Source: Clostridiaceae bacterium
GTDB lineage: Bacteria; Bacillota; Clostridia; DSM-8532
DNA: 40,185 nucleotides
Assembly (NCBI GenBank): GCA_012840245.1
Contig: DULR01000020.1
Coordinates: forward strand, 1 to 40,185
Reading direction: 5' to 3'
A program made the translations under genes and the position numbers. Below, piece after piece: positions 1 through 7,809 of this stretch. The notes beneath the pieces are model-generated. The model worked only from the letters and a program-made list of their open reading frames with translations. It was not told the origin of the DNA and searched no databases. Position 1 is the first letter of the stretch. The number at the start of each line of letters is the position of its first letter.

Positions 1-159
1 AATATTCAATTATGGCTGAATAGAAAAAATATATATTTTGAATCGGTTCAGAATGACCATGATCTTGCGTTTTCCCCAAATCTCCCAAAAGTTCTTAAGG
101 CCGGGTTTGTCATGCTGAAACCAATATATGATTTCTTCCTTGCTGCAGAAAATTTATAA
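1..159 (+). CDS. C-terminal end of an unidentified protein (partial)
   Basis: Reading from base 1, an open frame of 52 codons ends at a TAA at 157-159. The codons (aag gcc ggg ttt gtc atg ctg) look like those of the neighbouring genes, so this is probably the tail of a real gene entering the window from the left. The visible peptide ends FFLAAENL and has no motif that I recognise. It stops only 8 bases before the -35 box of the next gene. I do not assign a function. It could also be a chance frame. Confidence 0.45.
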   Translation, partial: NIQLWLNRKNIYFESVQNDHDLAFSPNLPKVLKAGFVMLKPIYDFFLAAENL

Positions 160-167
160 AAACAGTG

Positions 168-198
168 TTGACATTAACGTAACGTAAAGGTGTAACAT
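168..198 (+). promoter_or_regulatory. MerR-type promoter with 19-bp spacer
   Basis: TTGACA (168-173) and TAACAT (193-198) are separated by 19 bases instead of 17. The spacer holds the repeated core TTAACGTAACGTAAAGG. Over-long spacers with such a dyad are the hallmark of promoters activated by MerR-family proteins, which twist the DNA to realign the two boxes. The next gene is a MerR/TipAS regulator, so autoregulation is the natural inference. Confidence 0.75.
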
Positions 199-221
199 CT
201 TTGTGTAAGGAGTTGATGAAG

Positions 222-983
222 ATGGAATACACAGTGCAAAAGCTTGGGAAACTGGCGGGTATAAGCGCCAGAACGCTCAGGTACTATGATGAGATCGGAA
301 TTCTGAAGCCGGCGAGAATCAGCTCATCAGGGTACAGGATATATGGAAAGAAGGAAGTCGATCTGCTGCAGCAAATACTTTTTTACAGAGAACTGGGTGT
401 GGATCTGGAAAGCATCAAAAAAATAGTTACCTCACCTTCCTTTGACAGCGTAAAATCATTGCGTGAGCACCATCTTAAACTTCTTGCAAAAAGAGAGCAA
501 TTGGACAAACTGATCAGAAATGTCGAAAAGACGATTGCCATGACAGAAGGGAGAATTGAAATGAGTGACAAGGAAAAGTTTGAAGGTTTTAAACAGAAAC
601 TGATAGAAGAAAACGAAGCTAAATATGGGAAAGAGATCAGAGAAAAATACGGTGAAGATGTAGTTGAGAAAAACTATGCTTATTTTAAAAACATGAGCAA
701 AGAAGACTACGACAGAATGACCGGCTTGTCGGAACAGATCCTGGAGACACTGGCCGAGGCAATGAAAACCGGCGATCCTGCCGGTCCTCTCGGACAGAAA
801 GCAGCCGATCTTCATAAACAATGGATCAGTATGTGCTGGGGCCACTATGACAAGGAAGCCCATGCAAATGTGGCTCAAATGTATGTCGATGATGAAAGAT
901 TCACGGCATACTATGATGACAGGGTCCGGCCTGGTGCAGCAGTTTTCCTGAGAGATGCAATCAGGATCTACACCGGTAAATGA
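222..983 (+). CDS. MerR-family regulator with TipAS effector domain
   Basis: This is a drug- or stress-sensing transcription activator of the TipA/Mta type. The N-terminal winged helix-turn-helix (about residues 2-70, YTVQKLGKLAGISARTLRYY) binds promoter DNA. A coiled-coil dimer helix follows (about 75-115). The C-terminal half (about 120-253) matches the TipAS antibiotic-binding fold, ending with the family pattern DERFTAYYDD then PGAAVFL. I chose the ATG at 222 because the AAGGAG at 207-212 lies 9 bases upstream; an ATG at 216 is too close, and a TTG at 201 would put the site inside the gene. No partner gene is co-transcribed: a terminator follows. The 19-bp-spacer promoter just upstream implies that it activates itself when ligand is bound. 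The ligand cannot be read from the sequence. Confidence 0.9.
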   Translation: MEYTVQKLGKLAGISARTLRYYDEIGILKPARISSSGYRIYGKKEVDLLQQILFYRELGVDLESIKKIVTSPSFDSVKSLREHHLKLLAKREQLDKLIRNVEKTIAMTEGRIEMSDKEKFEGFKQKLIEENEAKYGKEIREKYGEDVVEKNYAYFKNMSKEDYDRMTGLSEQILETLAEAMKTGDPAGPLGQKAADLHKQWISMCWGHYDKEAHANVAQMYVDDERFTAYYDDRVRPGAAVFLRDAIRIYTGK

Positions 984-1002
984 TAACGTGATAATAGAAC
1001 CT

Positions 1003-1084
1003 CAATGACATTCTGAGCAAATAAAAATCAATGTCATCTGAGCAATCCATATTCAATGTCATTCTGAGCGCAGCGAAGAATCTT
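1003..1084 (+). repeat. Three adjacent copies of the CATTCTGAGCG dispersed repeat
   Basis: Two short degenerate copies (1003-1019, CAATGACATTCTGAGCA; 1029-1047) and one fuller copy (1054-1084, core GTCATTCTGAGCG then GCGAAGAATCTT) lie in tandem between the MerR gene and its terminator. Related copies recur at 3654, 24606, 24659 (inverted), 24784 and 34605. Confidence 0.8.
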
Positions 1085-1087
1085 GGA

Positions 1088-1115
1088 AGCTCCGGACTTT
1101 CCCCGGGGCTTTTTT
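1088..1115 (+). terminator. Intrinsic terminator after the MerR gene
   Basis: AGCTCCGG (1088-1095) pairs with CCGGGGCT (1103-1110), with one G-U pair, and is followed by a T run through 1115. Confidence 0.8.
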
Positions 1116-1139
1116 ATGGCTTATGGATCTTAAGTGTTG

Positions 1140-1145
1140 TATAAT
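1140..1145 (+). promoter_or_regulatory. -10 box for the Crp/Fnr gene
   Basis: A perfect TATAAT lies 37 bases before the start codon. No convincing -35 box is seen at 17 bases, so the promoter may be weak or activator-assisted. Confidence 0.5.
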
Positions 1146-1181
1146 AAATTAAAAAACACCTGATTTACAAAGGACGATGCT

Positions 1182-1895
1182 ATGGGTAAGCTATTATGCG
1201 CATGTGACTCCTGCCGCAACAAGCTGTGTGCCAAACAGATCTCCATTTTCTCATCTCTGGATGGACAACAGCTTACGAAGATCGCAGATTTGATAATACA
1301 TAAGTGTTATAAAAAGGGTGAGCTTCTTATCCTTGAAGGCGAAACCATGAACAGCCTTTTTATCATCAACAAAGGCCAGACAAAGGCATTCAGAAATACT
1401 CAGGATGGTCGTGAGCAAATACTGCATTTGTTCTCAGAGGGTGATTTTTTTGGAGAACGAAACCTTTTGCGCGACCAGGTCTCCAATTACAGTGTTGAAG
1501 CTTTGGAAGAGACCCATGTCTGTTTGATTCACAAGCATGATTTTCAGCTGCTGGTCAGGGAACATCCCGATATTGCATTGAAAGTTATGGAGGAATTGTG
1601 CCGGCGTCTGGACCGCCTTGAAAATACCGTAGAAACCATGGGAACCCGGACTGTAGAAGCCCGTGTTTCCTCTGTGCTGCTGGAGTTTGCCGATAAATAC
1701 GGTAAACCCCATCCTAAAGGGATCATGATAGAGCTTCCCCTGAACAGGGAAGGAATAGCCAATTATATAGGCCTTACCAGGGAGACTGTAAGCAGAAAAA
1801 TGAGTCTTTTGCAGGATGAAGGAGTCATTGAGATGAATGGCAACAAGAAGGTTCTCATTGTAGACCGCACGGCCCTGGAACGTCTGGCCGAGTGA
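1182..1895 (+). CDS. Crp/Fnr-family regulator with N-terminal cysteine cluster
   Basis: This is a 237-residue transcription regulator. The N-terminus carries four cysteines, C6, C8, C11 and C16 (CACDSC then KLC), a spacing suited to a redox or nitric-oxide-sensitive iron-sulfur cluster or to metal. A cyclic-nucleotide-binding-like beta barrel follows (about 20-130; GDFFGERNLL is the usual phosphate-cassette region), then a dimer helix and a Crp-type helix-turn-helix (about 165-230; ANYIGLTRETVSRKMSLL). The next genes encode DUF1858 and DUF438/hemerythrin/PAS proteins, families associated with iron or NO chemistry, so they are the likely targets. An anaerobic or nitrosative stress regulator is my inference. 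Cluster binding is not proven, because the spacing differs from E. coli FNR. RBS is AAAGGA at about 1168. Confidence 0.88.
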   Translation: MGKLLCACDSCRNKLCAKQISIFSSLDGQQLTKIADLIIHKCYKKGELLILEGETMNSLFIINKGQTKAFRNTQDGREQILHLFSEGDFFGERNLLRDQVSNYSVEALEETHVCLIHKHDFQLLVREHPDIALKVMEELCRRLDRLENTVETMGTRTVEARVSSVLLEFADKYGKPHPKGIMIELPLNREGIANYIGLTRETVSRKMSLLQDEGVIEMNGNKKVLIVDRTALERLAE

Positions 1896-2013
1896 TTTTC
1901 CTGTTATTTTTTCTTCGAGGATTTATCTGTATATCAGGAAGATAATTTCATGTCATGTCCTAAATTGTTCCAAAATCATGCGTTACATCACATTTTTTTA
2001 TTTATCCCCGGTG

Positions 2014-2022
2014 TATTATATA
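2014..2022 (+). promoter_or_regulatory. Candidate activator-dependent promoter for the DUF1858-DUF438 pair
   Basis: An AT-rich -10 region (TATTATATA) has no recognisable -35 box. About 25-40 bases upstream lies TTACATCACA, which resembles one half of a Crp/Fnr site. Missing -35 boxes are common where a Crp/Fnr protein activates. No full dyad is visible, so this is tentative. The remaining sequence between 1896 and 2172 shows no gene. Confidence 0.35.
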
Positions 2023-2172
2023 AGCACATAGTAATGTCAAGACAGAAATGACCCACGGGACTTGCCTGATCTGGCAAAGAATTGATTAACTGGCCGGGAA
2101 AAAGGGAATTTTTAAAATAAAGCAAGCACATTCCGGCCAATAATATATAAAGCAATAAAAAGGGTGATGAGC

Positions 2173-2406
2173 ATGAAGAAAGTACTGGATCTTTCCAAGT
2201 CCGTTTATGAGCTTATCAAAGAAAATCCGGAAGTCGCTGATGTTATGAAAAATCTTGGTTTTGACAACATCACCAATCCGGCAATGCTCAACACTGTTGG
2301 CAGGATCATGACTATTCCCAAAGGAGCAGCCATGAAGAAAATTGATATGGGGTCGATAGAAAAAGAATTTGAAGTTCAGGGATTTGAAATTATTAATAAG
2401 GAGTGA
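2173..2406 (+). CDS. DUF1858 domain protein
   Basis: This is a 77-residue single-domain protein. The stretch LDLSKSVYELIKENPEVAD followed by MKNLGFDNITNPAMLNTVGR is the DUF1858 fold also found at the N-terminus of ScdA/RIC (YtfE) iron-sulfur repair proteins. I chose the ATG at 2173 because AAAGGGTGA lies just upstream; GTG 2164 and ATG 2167 overlap that site. It ends 7 bases before the next gene, whose RBS (AAGGAG) lies in its last codons, so the two are co-translated. A role with the DUF438 protein in iron-sulfur or nitric-oxide homeostasis is inferred from this pairing; no catalytic residues are evident. Confidence 0.85.
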   Translation: MKKVLDLSKSVYELIKENPEVADVMKNLGFDNITNPAMLNTVGRIMTIPKGAAMKKIDMGSIEKEFEVQGFEIINKE

Positions 2407-2413
2407 GCATGAC

Positions 2414-3643
2414 ATGAGTGAAATCATCAATAACCGTGAACATAGGCAAAAGATTCTGAAGGAGATAATAAAGGATCTTCATAAAGGAAAGCCGATGGAA
2501 GAAGTGAAAGCAAGGTTTGAAGAACTGATACAGGGTGTTTCCACAGCAGAGATCTCCGAAATGGAGGCTGCGCTCATTGCTGAAGGTATGCCTGTAGAGG
2601 AAATCCAAAGACTTTGCGATGTCCATGCGGAAGTATTCAAAGGCTCGATCGAAGATATCCATCGGGTAAAGAAACCTGAAGAAACACCGGGCCATCCTGT
2701 TTATACCTTCCTGCAGGAAAACAGGGCTGTCGAAAAACTGATCGGTGAGATCAGATCAGATCTGGATGAATATAAAAACGATCCGTCCAGGAAGAAAGCA
2801 AAGAAAATCGAAGATGGGTTCAAAAAGCTTGAAGAGATAGACAAGCATTATCTCAGAAAAGAAAATCTTTTGTTCCCCTATATGGAGAAATACGGGATCA
2901 CTGCTCCTCCAAAAGTCATGTGGGGAGTGGATGATGAAATACGTGCGGAAATAAAGGAAGTTCTCAGACTTTTGGATGATGTGAAAACCCTGGAAAGGGA
3001 TCAGTTATTGTCAAAGGCAGAAAGTGCTCTGGACAGAGTGAAAGATATGATTTTCAAGGAAGAGAACATCCTGTTCCCGCTGGTGCTGGATACCCTGACT
3101 GAGGATGAATGGCTGCAGATCCAGAAAGAAAGCAAGGAGTTCGGATACACTTTATATAAGCCCTCCGATAAATGGAAGCCTGAAAGGACCGATATCGTTG
3201 AAAAAGTAAAAGATGAAGGTATTGAGCCTTCCAACGACGGATATATCGAATTTGACGCCGGGGTCATGACGCCTGATGAGATCAATGCGGTTTTAAATAC
3301 GCTGCCTTTCGATATGACCTTCGTGGACAAGGATGGTGTAGTCAAGTATTTTACGATGGGCAAAGACAGGATATTCGCCAGACCTAAGACCGTCCTCGGA
3401 CGCAAGGTTCAGAACTGTCATCCTCCTGCAAGCGTTCATGTGGTTGAAAAAATAGTTGAGGATCTGAAATCTGGCAAGAAGGATCATGAGGATTTCTGGA
3501 TCAGAATGGGCCCAAGATATGTCCTTATCAGATATTATGCGGTAAGAGACGAAAAAGGTAAATTCCTTGGGGTCCTTGAGGTTACTCAGGACATAAAGCC
3601 CATCCAGGAGATAACCGGCGAAAAGAGGCTTATATCAGACTGA
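2414..3643 (+). CDS. DUF438 / hemerythrin / PAS sensor-like protein
   Basis: This is a 409-residue cytosolic protein. An N-terminal DUF438 helical domain (about 1-75) precedes a hemerythrin-like HHE domain (about 90-240) with GHPVYTFLQENR, KHYLRKENLLFPYMEKYG and KEENILFPLV, whose His and Glu residues are placed to bind a di-iron centre. A C-terminal PAS domain (about 275-400; DMTFVDKDGVVKYFT) contains the family motif VQNCHPPASVHVV, where Cys and His could ligate metal or haem. No kinase or output domain follows. The start at 2414 follows AAGGAG at 2399; an upstream ATG at 2369 lies inside the DUF1858 gene. Gas sensing (O2 or NO) or iron-sulfur repair is inferred from domain content and from the adjacent Crp/Fnr regulator. 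Confidence 0.85.
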   Translation: MSEIINNREHRQKILKEIIKDLHKGKPMEEVKARFEELIQGVSTAEISEMEAALIAEGMPVEEIQRLCDVHAEVFKGSIEDIHRVKKPEETPGHPVYTFLQENRAVEKLIGEIRSDLDEYKNDPSRKKAKKIEDGFKKLEEIDKHYLRKENLLFPYMEKYGITAPPKVMWGVDDEIRAEIKEVLRLLDDVKTLERDQLLSKAESALDRVKDMIFKEENILFPLVLDTLTEDEWLQIQKESKEFGYTLYKPSDKWKPERTDIVEKVKDEGIEPSNDGYIEFDAGVMTPDEINAVLNTLPFDMTFVDKDGVVKYFTMGKDRIFARPKTVLGRKVQNCHPPASVHVVEKIVEDLKSGKKDHEDFWIRMGPRYVLIRYYAVRDEKGKFLGVLEVTQDIKPIQEITGEKRLISD

Positions 3644-3653
3644 ATTACAACTT

Positions 3654-3688
3654 CATTGTCATTCATAGCGAAAAGAAGTGAAGAATCT
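3654..3688 (+). repeat. Dispersed CATTCTGAGCG-type repeat, divergent copy
   Basis: CATTGTCATTCATAGCG followed by GTGAAGAATCT is a divergent copy of the repeat seen at 1054 and 24606. Confidence 0.6.
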
Positions 3689-3720
3689 GACTCTGTTATA
3701 TGGAAATGAAAATATGCAGA

Positions 3721-3739
3721 GGGCGTGCAATGCGCGCCC
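3721..3739. terminator. Hairpin between convergent genes
   Basis: GGGCGTGC pairs with GCGCGCCC around an AAT loop (8 bp, one G-U). It sits between the + strand DUF438 gene and the - strand DUF1328 gene and may end both transcripts, although neither side has a strong T run. Confidence 0.45.
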
Positions 3740-3811
3740 ACTGTAATTTATCAGACTGTTATGCAGGATAAATCGAATGACATATGGGATAGACATGTTG
3801 GCATCAATACG

Positions 3812-3985
3812 CTAAGTTCTTGATCCGGTCGTTCTTCTTCCGAAAATCAGGCTGATCACAAAAAGGGCAAGAAAAATATAGAAGAGGATCTTGGCAATGC
3901 CAAACGTCAGGTTCGCGATCAGCCCGAAACCGAACAAGCCAGCTATCAATGCCAGTATTAAGAATGTAATAGCCCATTTGATCAT
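3812..3985 (-). CDS. Small DUF1328 (YtjA-type) membrane protein
   Basis: On the minus strand an ATG at 3985 opens a 57-residue frame. It begins [20 protein letters not shown] and continues with [20 protein letters not shown], which matches the DUF1328/YtjA family: two hydrophobic helices around a short turn and a basic tail (GRRTTGSRT). AGGAGG lies 6 bases upstream of the ATG when read on the minus strand, a perfect site. Family members are often induced by envelope or general stress, but their molecular function is unknown. It stands alone, convergent with the DUF438 gene. The start and family assignment are secure. Confidence 0.88.
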   Translation of the reverse strand: MIKWAITFLILALIAGLFGFGLIANLTFGIAKILFYIFLALFVISLIFGRRTTGSRT

Positions 3986-4141
3986 TTTGATTCCTCCTGA
4001 TAAAAAAGTCTGTATATATTTTGTCGATTTTTGTTTTTTTTATTCTTGTTTATTTATAGGTATCTTTTATATAATTATAAAAAGGTGAGGGTAAATAAAG
4101 GATTTTCGCGAAATTCCGCGATTTATGGACCTTAATTATTA

Positions 4142-4170
4142 TTGCGAATGAGATTAATATGAGGTATAAT
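4142..4170 (+). promoter_or_regulatory. Sigma-A promoter of the transcarboxylase operon
   Basis: TTGCGA (4142-4147) and TATAAT (4165-4170) are 17 bases apart, about 87 bases before the first gene. Confidence 0.75.
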
Positions 4171-4256
4171 TATGACCATGTAATAATTAAATGGTTAACC
4201 TTTTAACAATTATATATGACCCGGTTACAATCTTAAACATTCTACGAGGTGGAAAA

Positions 4257-5807
4257 ATGGCAACTTTTGAAAAAGTAAACGATCTTTATATGAGAAAAGA
4301 ACGCTTGTTGCGGGGTGGAGGAGAAAAAAGGATTGCTAAACAGCACGAAGCAGGCAAGAAAACAGCAAGGGAAAGACTGAATCTGCTCTTTGACGAAGGC
4401 AGCTTCGTGGAAGTTGATGCTTTTGTTGAAACAAGAGGAATCGATTTTGATATGCAGAACAAGAAAATACCAGGCGACGGAGTGATAACAGGTTATGGTA
4501 CTGTTGACGGGCGCCTGGTTTTTGCTTCATCTCAGGATTTTACAGTAATCGGCGGTTCCCTCGGCGAAATGCATGCCAAAAAGATCACCAAGGTAATGGA
4601 TATGGCAATGAAAATGGGAGCGCCGTTTATAAGCATCAATGATTCCGGCGGGGCAAGGATAGAAGAGGGTATCGATGCTTTGGGCGGTTTCGGCGATATC
4701 TTTTTCAGAAACACGCTCGCATCGGGAGTTATTCCTCAGATTTCGGTAATAATGGGGCCTTGCGCAGGAGGAGCGGTTTATTCGCCAGCCATCACGGATT
4801 TCGTTTTCATGGTTGACAAAACAAGCCATATGTTTATAACCGGTCCTCAAGTCATAAAAGCTGTTACCGGTGAGGAAGTATCCTTTGATGCCCTGGGCGG
4901 TGCAGCAGCTCACAATACTATAAGCGGTGTGGCTCATTTTGATTGCCCTACTGAAGAGGATTGTTTCAGTCAAATCAAAAAGCTTTTGTCATTCTTACCC
5001 GACAATAATTTGAGCGATCCTGAAGAAATACTGTCAAATGATGATATAAACAGGCTTGACGCAGATCTTAACGCCATCATCCCTGATAATCCCAACAAAC
5101 CTTACGACATGATGGAGATAATAACAAGAATTGTAGATAACGGGGAATTCTTTGAAATCCATAAGGGTTTTGCGAAAAACATCATCGTTGGTTTTGCCCG
5201 TATTGGCGGAAAAACAGCCGGTATAGTGGCAAACCAGCCTAAAGTGGCTGCAGGAGCTCTGGATGTCGATGCATCGGACAAAGCAGCTCGTTTCATTCGC
5301 TTCTGTGATGCTTTCAATATTCCTCTGATCACATTTACAGACGTGCCCGGATATCTTCCCGGCGTTGCTCAGGAGCACAGCGGAATAATCCGCCACGGCG
5401 CGAAGCTTTTATATGCATTCTCGGAAGCTACTGTTCCGAAAATAAATGTTATAGTAAGAAAAGCTTACGGCGGCGCTTATATCGCAATGAACAGCAAGCA
5501 TCTGGGTGCAGACATGGTTATGGCATGGCCTACTGCTGAAATCGCTGTTATGGGTCCTGATGGCGCTGCAAATATCATATTCAAGAAGGAAATCGCTGAA
5601 TCATCAGATCCCATTGAGTTCAGAAAGCAAAAGATACAGGAGTACAGGGACAAATTCTCCAATCCATATATAGCCGCGGCAAGAGGATATGTGGACGATG
5701 TTATTGAACCTGCCACGACCCGCCAGCGTATAGCAAGCGCATTGGATATGCTCGCAAGCAAACGGGAAACAAGGCCTTCGAAGAAACATGGTAATATACC
5801 GCTCTAA
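4257..5807 (+). CDS. mmdA: Acyl-CoA carboxyltransferase subunit (12S / MmdA type)
   Basis: This 516-residue crotonase-fold carboxyltransferase moves a carboxyl group between biotin and an acyl-CoA such as methylmalonyl-CoA or malonyl-CoA. Its two halves are visible: the N-lobe with SGGARIEEG and [16 protein letters not shown] forming one oxyanion site, and the C-lobe with [20 protein letters not shown] and [17 protein letters not shown] forming the other. Length and motifs fit methylmalonyl-CoA decarboxylase alpha or transcarboxylase 12S. ATG 4257 follows ACGAGGTGG; the longer frame from 4191 has no RBS. The next two genes encode the biotin carrier and a pyruvate carboxyltransferase, while no biotin carboxylase and no sodium-pump beta subunit is present, so transfer between acyl-CoA and pyruvate is the likely reaction. 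Exact acyl-CoA specificity is not readable. Confidence 0.92.
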   Translation: MATFEKVNDLYMRKERLLRGGGEKRIAKQHEAGKKTARERLNLLFDEGSFVEVDAFVETRGIDFDMQNKKIPGDGVITGYGTVDGRLVFASSQDFTVIGGSLGEMHAKKITKVMDMAMKMGAPFISINDSGGARIEEGIDALGGFGDIFFRNTLASGVIPQISVIMGPCAGGAVYSPAITDFVFMVDKTSHMFITGPQVIKAVTGEEVSFDALGGAAAHNTISGVAHFDCPTEEDCFSQIKKLLSFLPDNNLSDPEEILSNDDINRLDADLNAIIPDNPNKPYDMMEIITRIVDNGEFFEIHKGFAKNIIVGFARIGGKTAGIVANQPKVAAGALDVDASDKAARFIRFCDAFNIPLITFTDVPGYLPGVAQEHSGIIRHGAKLLYAFSEATVPKINVIVRKAYGGAYIAMNSKHLGADMVMAWPTAEIAVMGPDGAANIIFKKEIAESSDPIEFRKQKIQEYRDKFSNPYIAAARGYVDDVIEPATTRQRIASALDMLASKRETRPSKKHGNIPL

Positions 5808-5841
5808 TATAAAATCAGCATAATGTATGGAGGATACGGAT

Positions 5842-6252
5842 ATGAGAAAGTTTATAGTTAATGTCAATGGAAATAGTTACGAAGTGGAAGTTGAAGAAGT
5901 AGGAGTTGCACCTGTAAGCGCACCTGCAGCAAGACCGGCTCAGCCTGTATCAGCCCCGGCACCTGCCGCTGCTGCACCAGCCGCAGCTCCCGCACCTGCT
6001 GAAAAACCTGCCGCCCCCGCACCGGCCGGAACTGAAGGATCAATAAAAATCACAGCTCCCATGCCCGGCACCATTCTTGATATAAAGGTAAAGCCCGGTG
6101 ATAAGGTAAGCAAAGGCACTCTGGTTATGATCCTGGAGGCTATGAAAATGGAAAACGAGATCCTTTCGCCCGAGGATGCCACTGTTGCATCGGTCAATGT
6201 AACCAAAGGCCAGCAGGTGAATACCGGTGATGTCATGATGACATTGAACTAA
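5842..6252 (+). CDS. Biotin carboxyl carrier protein (1.3S type)
   Basis: This is a 136-residue mobile carboxyl carrier. Residues 1-20 form an N-terminal docking strand (RKFIVNVNGNSYEVEVEEV). Residues 22-64 are an Ala/Pro-rich flexible linker of APA-type repeats. Residues 68-136 are the biotinyl domain with the attachment motif EAMKMEN, biotinyl lysine K102. ATG 5842 is used because GGAGGATACG lies just upstream; ATG 5827 would sit ahead of that site. It lies 34 bases after the carboxyltransferase gene and 26 bases before the 5S gene, so it is the middle gene of the operon. It carries carboxybiotin between the two flanking enzymes. The GC-rich linker differs in composition from its neighbours but is typical for the family. 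Confidence 0.95.
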   Translation: MRKFIVNVNGNSYEVEVEEVGVAPVSAPAARPAQPVSAPAPAAAAPAAAPAPAEKPAAPAPAGTEGSIKITAPMPGTILDIKVKPGDKVSKGTLVMILEAMKMENEILSPEDATVASVNVTKGQQVNTGDVMMTLN

Positions 6253-6278
6253 AATTCAGAGGGAGGGCTTTTTAAGCT

Positions 6279-7676
6279 ATGGGAATAAAGATTACCGACA
6301 CCAGTCTGAGAGACGCGCACCAGTCCCTCATTGCAACAAGAATGACTATAGATGATATTTTGCCGATAGTCGAGAAAATGGACACGGTAGGATACCATTC
6401 CCTGGAATGCTGGGGCGGAGCGACCTTCGATGCCTGTGTCAGATTTTTGAATGAGGATCCGTGGGAGAGGCTCAGAAAAATAAGGGCAAAGGCAAAGAAC
6501 ACAAAACTGCAGATGCTTTTGAGAGGACAAAACCTGTTAGGATATAAGCATTATGCTGATGATGTGGTAGATTACTTCGTTCAGAAATCAATTGCCAACG
6601 GTATTGATATAATCAGGATCTTTGATGCTCTTAACGATCCCAGAAACATGGAAAGAGCAATGAAAGCCTGCAAGAAGGAAGGCGGACACGCACAGGCTGC
6701 ATTCTCTTATACCATAAGCCCCTTCCACAGCCTTGAGCAGTTCGTGAAGGATGCCAGGACATTCGTGGAAATGGGAGCTGATTCCATCTGTATCAAGGAC
6801 ATGGCAGGACTGCTGGTTCCCTATCAGGCATATGAGCTTGTCAAAGCATTGAAGGAAAACGTCAAGGTTCCTATCCAGCTCCATACACATTATACCAGCG
6901 GCGTTGGCTCAATGACATATCTCAAAGGAATCGAAGCCGGCGTAGACGTAGTTGACTGCGCGATATCACCGATGGCCATGGGAACATCCCAGCCGCCTGA
7001 AGAACCACTGGTAGCCACCCTGCAGGGTACACCTTATGATACAGGTTATGACCTTAACCTGCTGAGTGAAATCGCAGAGTATTTTTCAAAGCTTCGCGAG
7101 AAGTATCTGTCAAGCGGGCTTCTTAACACCAAGGTCATGGGAGTAGACGTCAATGCCCTTATCTATCAGGTTCCGGGCGGAATGCTTTCCAACCTGGTTT
7201 CACAGCTCAAGCAGGCCGGGAAGGAAGACAAGCTGCATGAAGTTTTGAAGGAAGTACCAAAGGTAAGGGAAGACCTGGGATATCCTCCTCTGGTTACTCC
7301 GACCAGCCAGATTGTAGGTACTCAGGCAGTTTTGAATGTTGTAATGGGTGAGCGCTACAAAATGATACCCAAAGAAACCAAGGGTCTTGTAAAAGGCGAA
7401 TACGGTAAAACCCCCGCTCCCATCAGTGATGAGATCGTTAAGAAAATAATCGGAGATGAAGAGCGTGTTACTTGCAGACCTGCTGACCTTATTCCCAACG
7501 AACTGGATAAGATCAGACAGGAAGTTGCAGAGTACATCGAACAGGACGAGGACGTATTGACCTACGCTATGTTCCCGCAGGTAGCGGCCAAGTACTTTGA
7601 ATACCGCAAGGCTCAAAAATACAGGATCGATCCTGATATGGTAGACTACGAGAACAAGGTTCACCCACTTGGATAA
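6279..7676 (+). CDS. Pyruvate/oxaloacetate carboxyltransferase (5S / PycB-OadA type)
   Basis: This 465-residue TIM-barrel carboxyltransferase interconverts pyruvate plus carboxybiotin with oxaloacetate. DTSLRDAHQSL near the N-terminus carries the metal-binding Asp and the DAHQSL signature. CIKDMAGLL holds the lysine that becomes carbamylated to bind the metal, and QLHTHYTSG provides the metal-binding His pair. The HMGL-like barrel (about 1-270) is followed by the conserved carboxylase domain (about 290-460). The protein ends there, without the biotinyl domain that OadA has, because that domain is the separate upstream gene. RBS GAGGGAGGG precedes ATG 6279. Together the three genes make a transcarboxylase-like complex, the same set and order I recall from C. 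thermocellum, where it has been linked to the malate shunt around pyruvate. Confidence 0.93.
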   Translation: MGIKITDTSLRDAHQSLIATRMTIDDILPIVEKMDTVGYHSLECWGGATFDACVRFLNEDPWERLRKIRAKAKNTKLQMLLRGQNLLGYKHYADDVVDYFVQKSIANGIDIIRIFDALNDPRNMERAMKACKKEGGHAQAAFSYTISPFHSLEQFVKDARTFVEMGADSICIKDMAGLLVPYQAYELVKALKENVKVPIQLHTHYTSGVGSMTYLKGIEAGVDVVDCAISPMAMGTSQPPEEPLVATLQGTPYDTGYDLNLLSEIAEYFSKLREKYLSSGLLNTKVMGVDVNALIYQVPGGMLSNLVSQLKQAGKEDKLHEVLKEVPKVREDLGYPPLVTPTSQIVGTQAVLNVVMGERYKMIPKETKGLVKGEYGKTPAPISDEIVKKIIGDEERVTCRPADLIPNELDKIRQEVAEYIEQDEDVLTYAMFPQVAAKYFEYRKAQKYRIDPDMVDYENKVHPLG

Positions 7677-7684
7677 TGACACCG

Positions 7685-7718
7685 GACACAAGGGGACGGT
7701 TCTTCTGTGCACTTTGTC
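7685..7718 (+). repeat. REP-like GGGGACGGTTCTT element
   Basis: GACACAAGGGGACGGTTCTT followed by CTGTGCACTTTGTC has the GACACA and TTGTC ends of a clostridial dispersed element. Relatives are at 8872, 26996 and 32556. Confidence 0.7.
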
Positions 7719-7744
7719 AGCGATATGAATTATAGCAATTGATC

Positions 7745-7773
7745 AGGACGGGAATCTCCCGTCCTTGTTTGTT
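7745..7773 (+). terminator. Terminator of the transcarboxylase operon
   Basis: AGGACGGGA (7745-7753) pairs perfectly with TCCCGTCCT (7757-7765) around a 3-base loop, and a T-rich tail follows. Confidence 0.75.
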
Positions 7774-7809
7774 AAACCAGAGAAAAAGTAATATACGGGA
7801 GCGATGTTT

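Noticed and set aside
2369..2413. Upstream extension of the DUF438 gene into DUF1858
   Set aside because: The extra 15 codons overlap the DUF1858 gene and its stop; the RBS at 2399 selects ATG 2414.
3891..4088. 65-codon + strand frame
   Set aside because: It is antisense to the well-supported DUF1328 gene (perfect AGGAGG, family sequence) and runs on into its promoter region.
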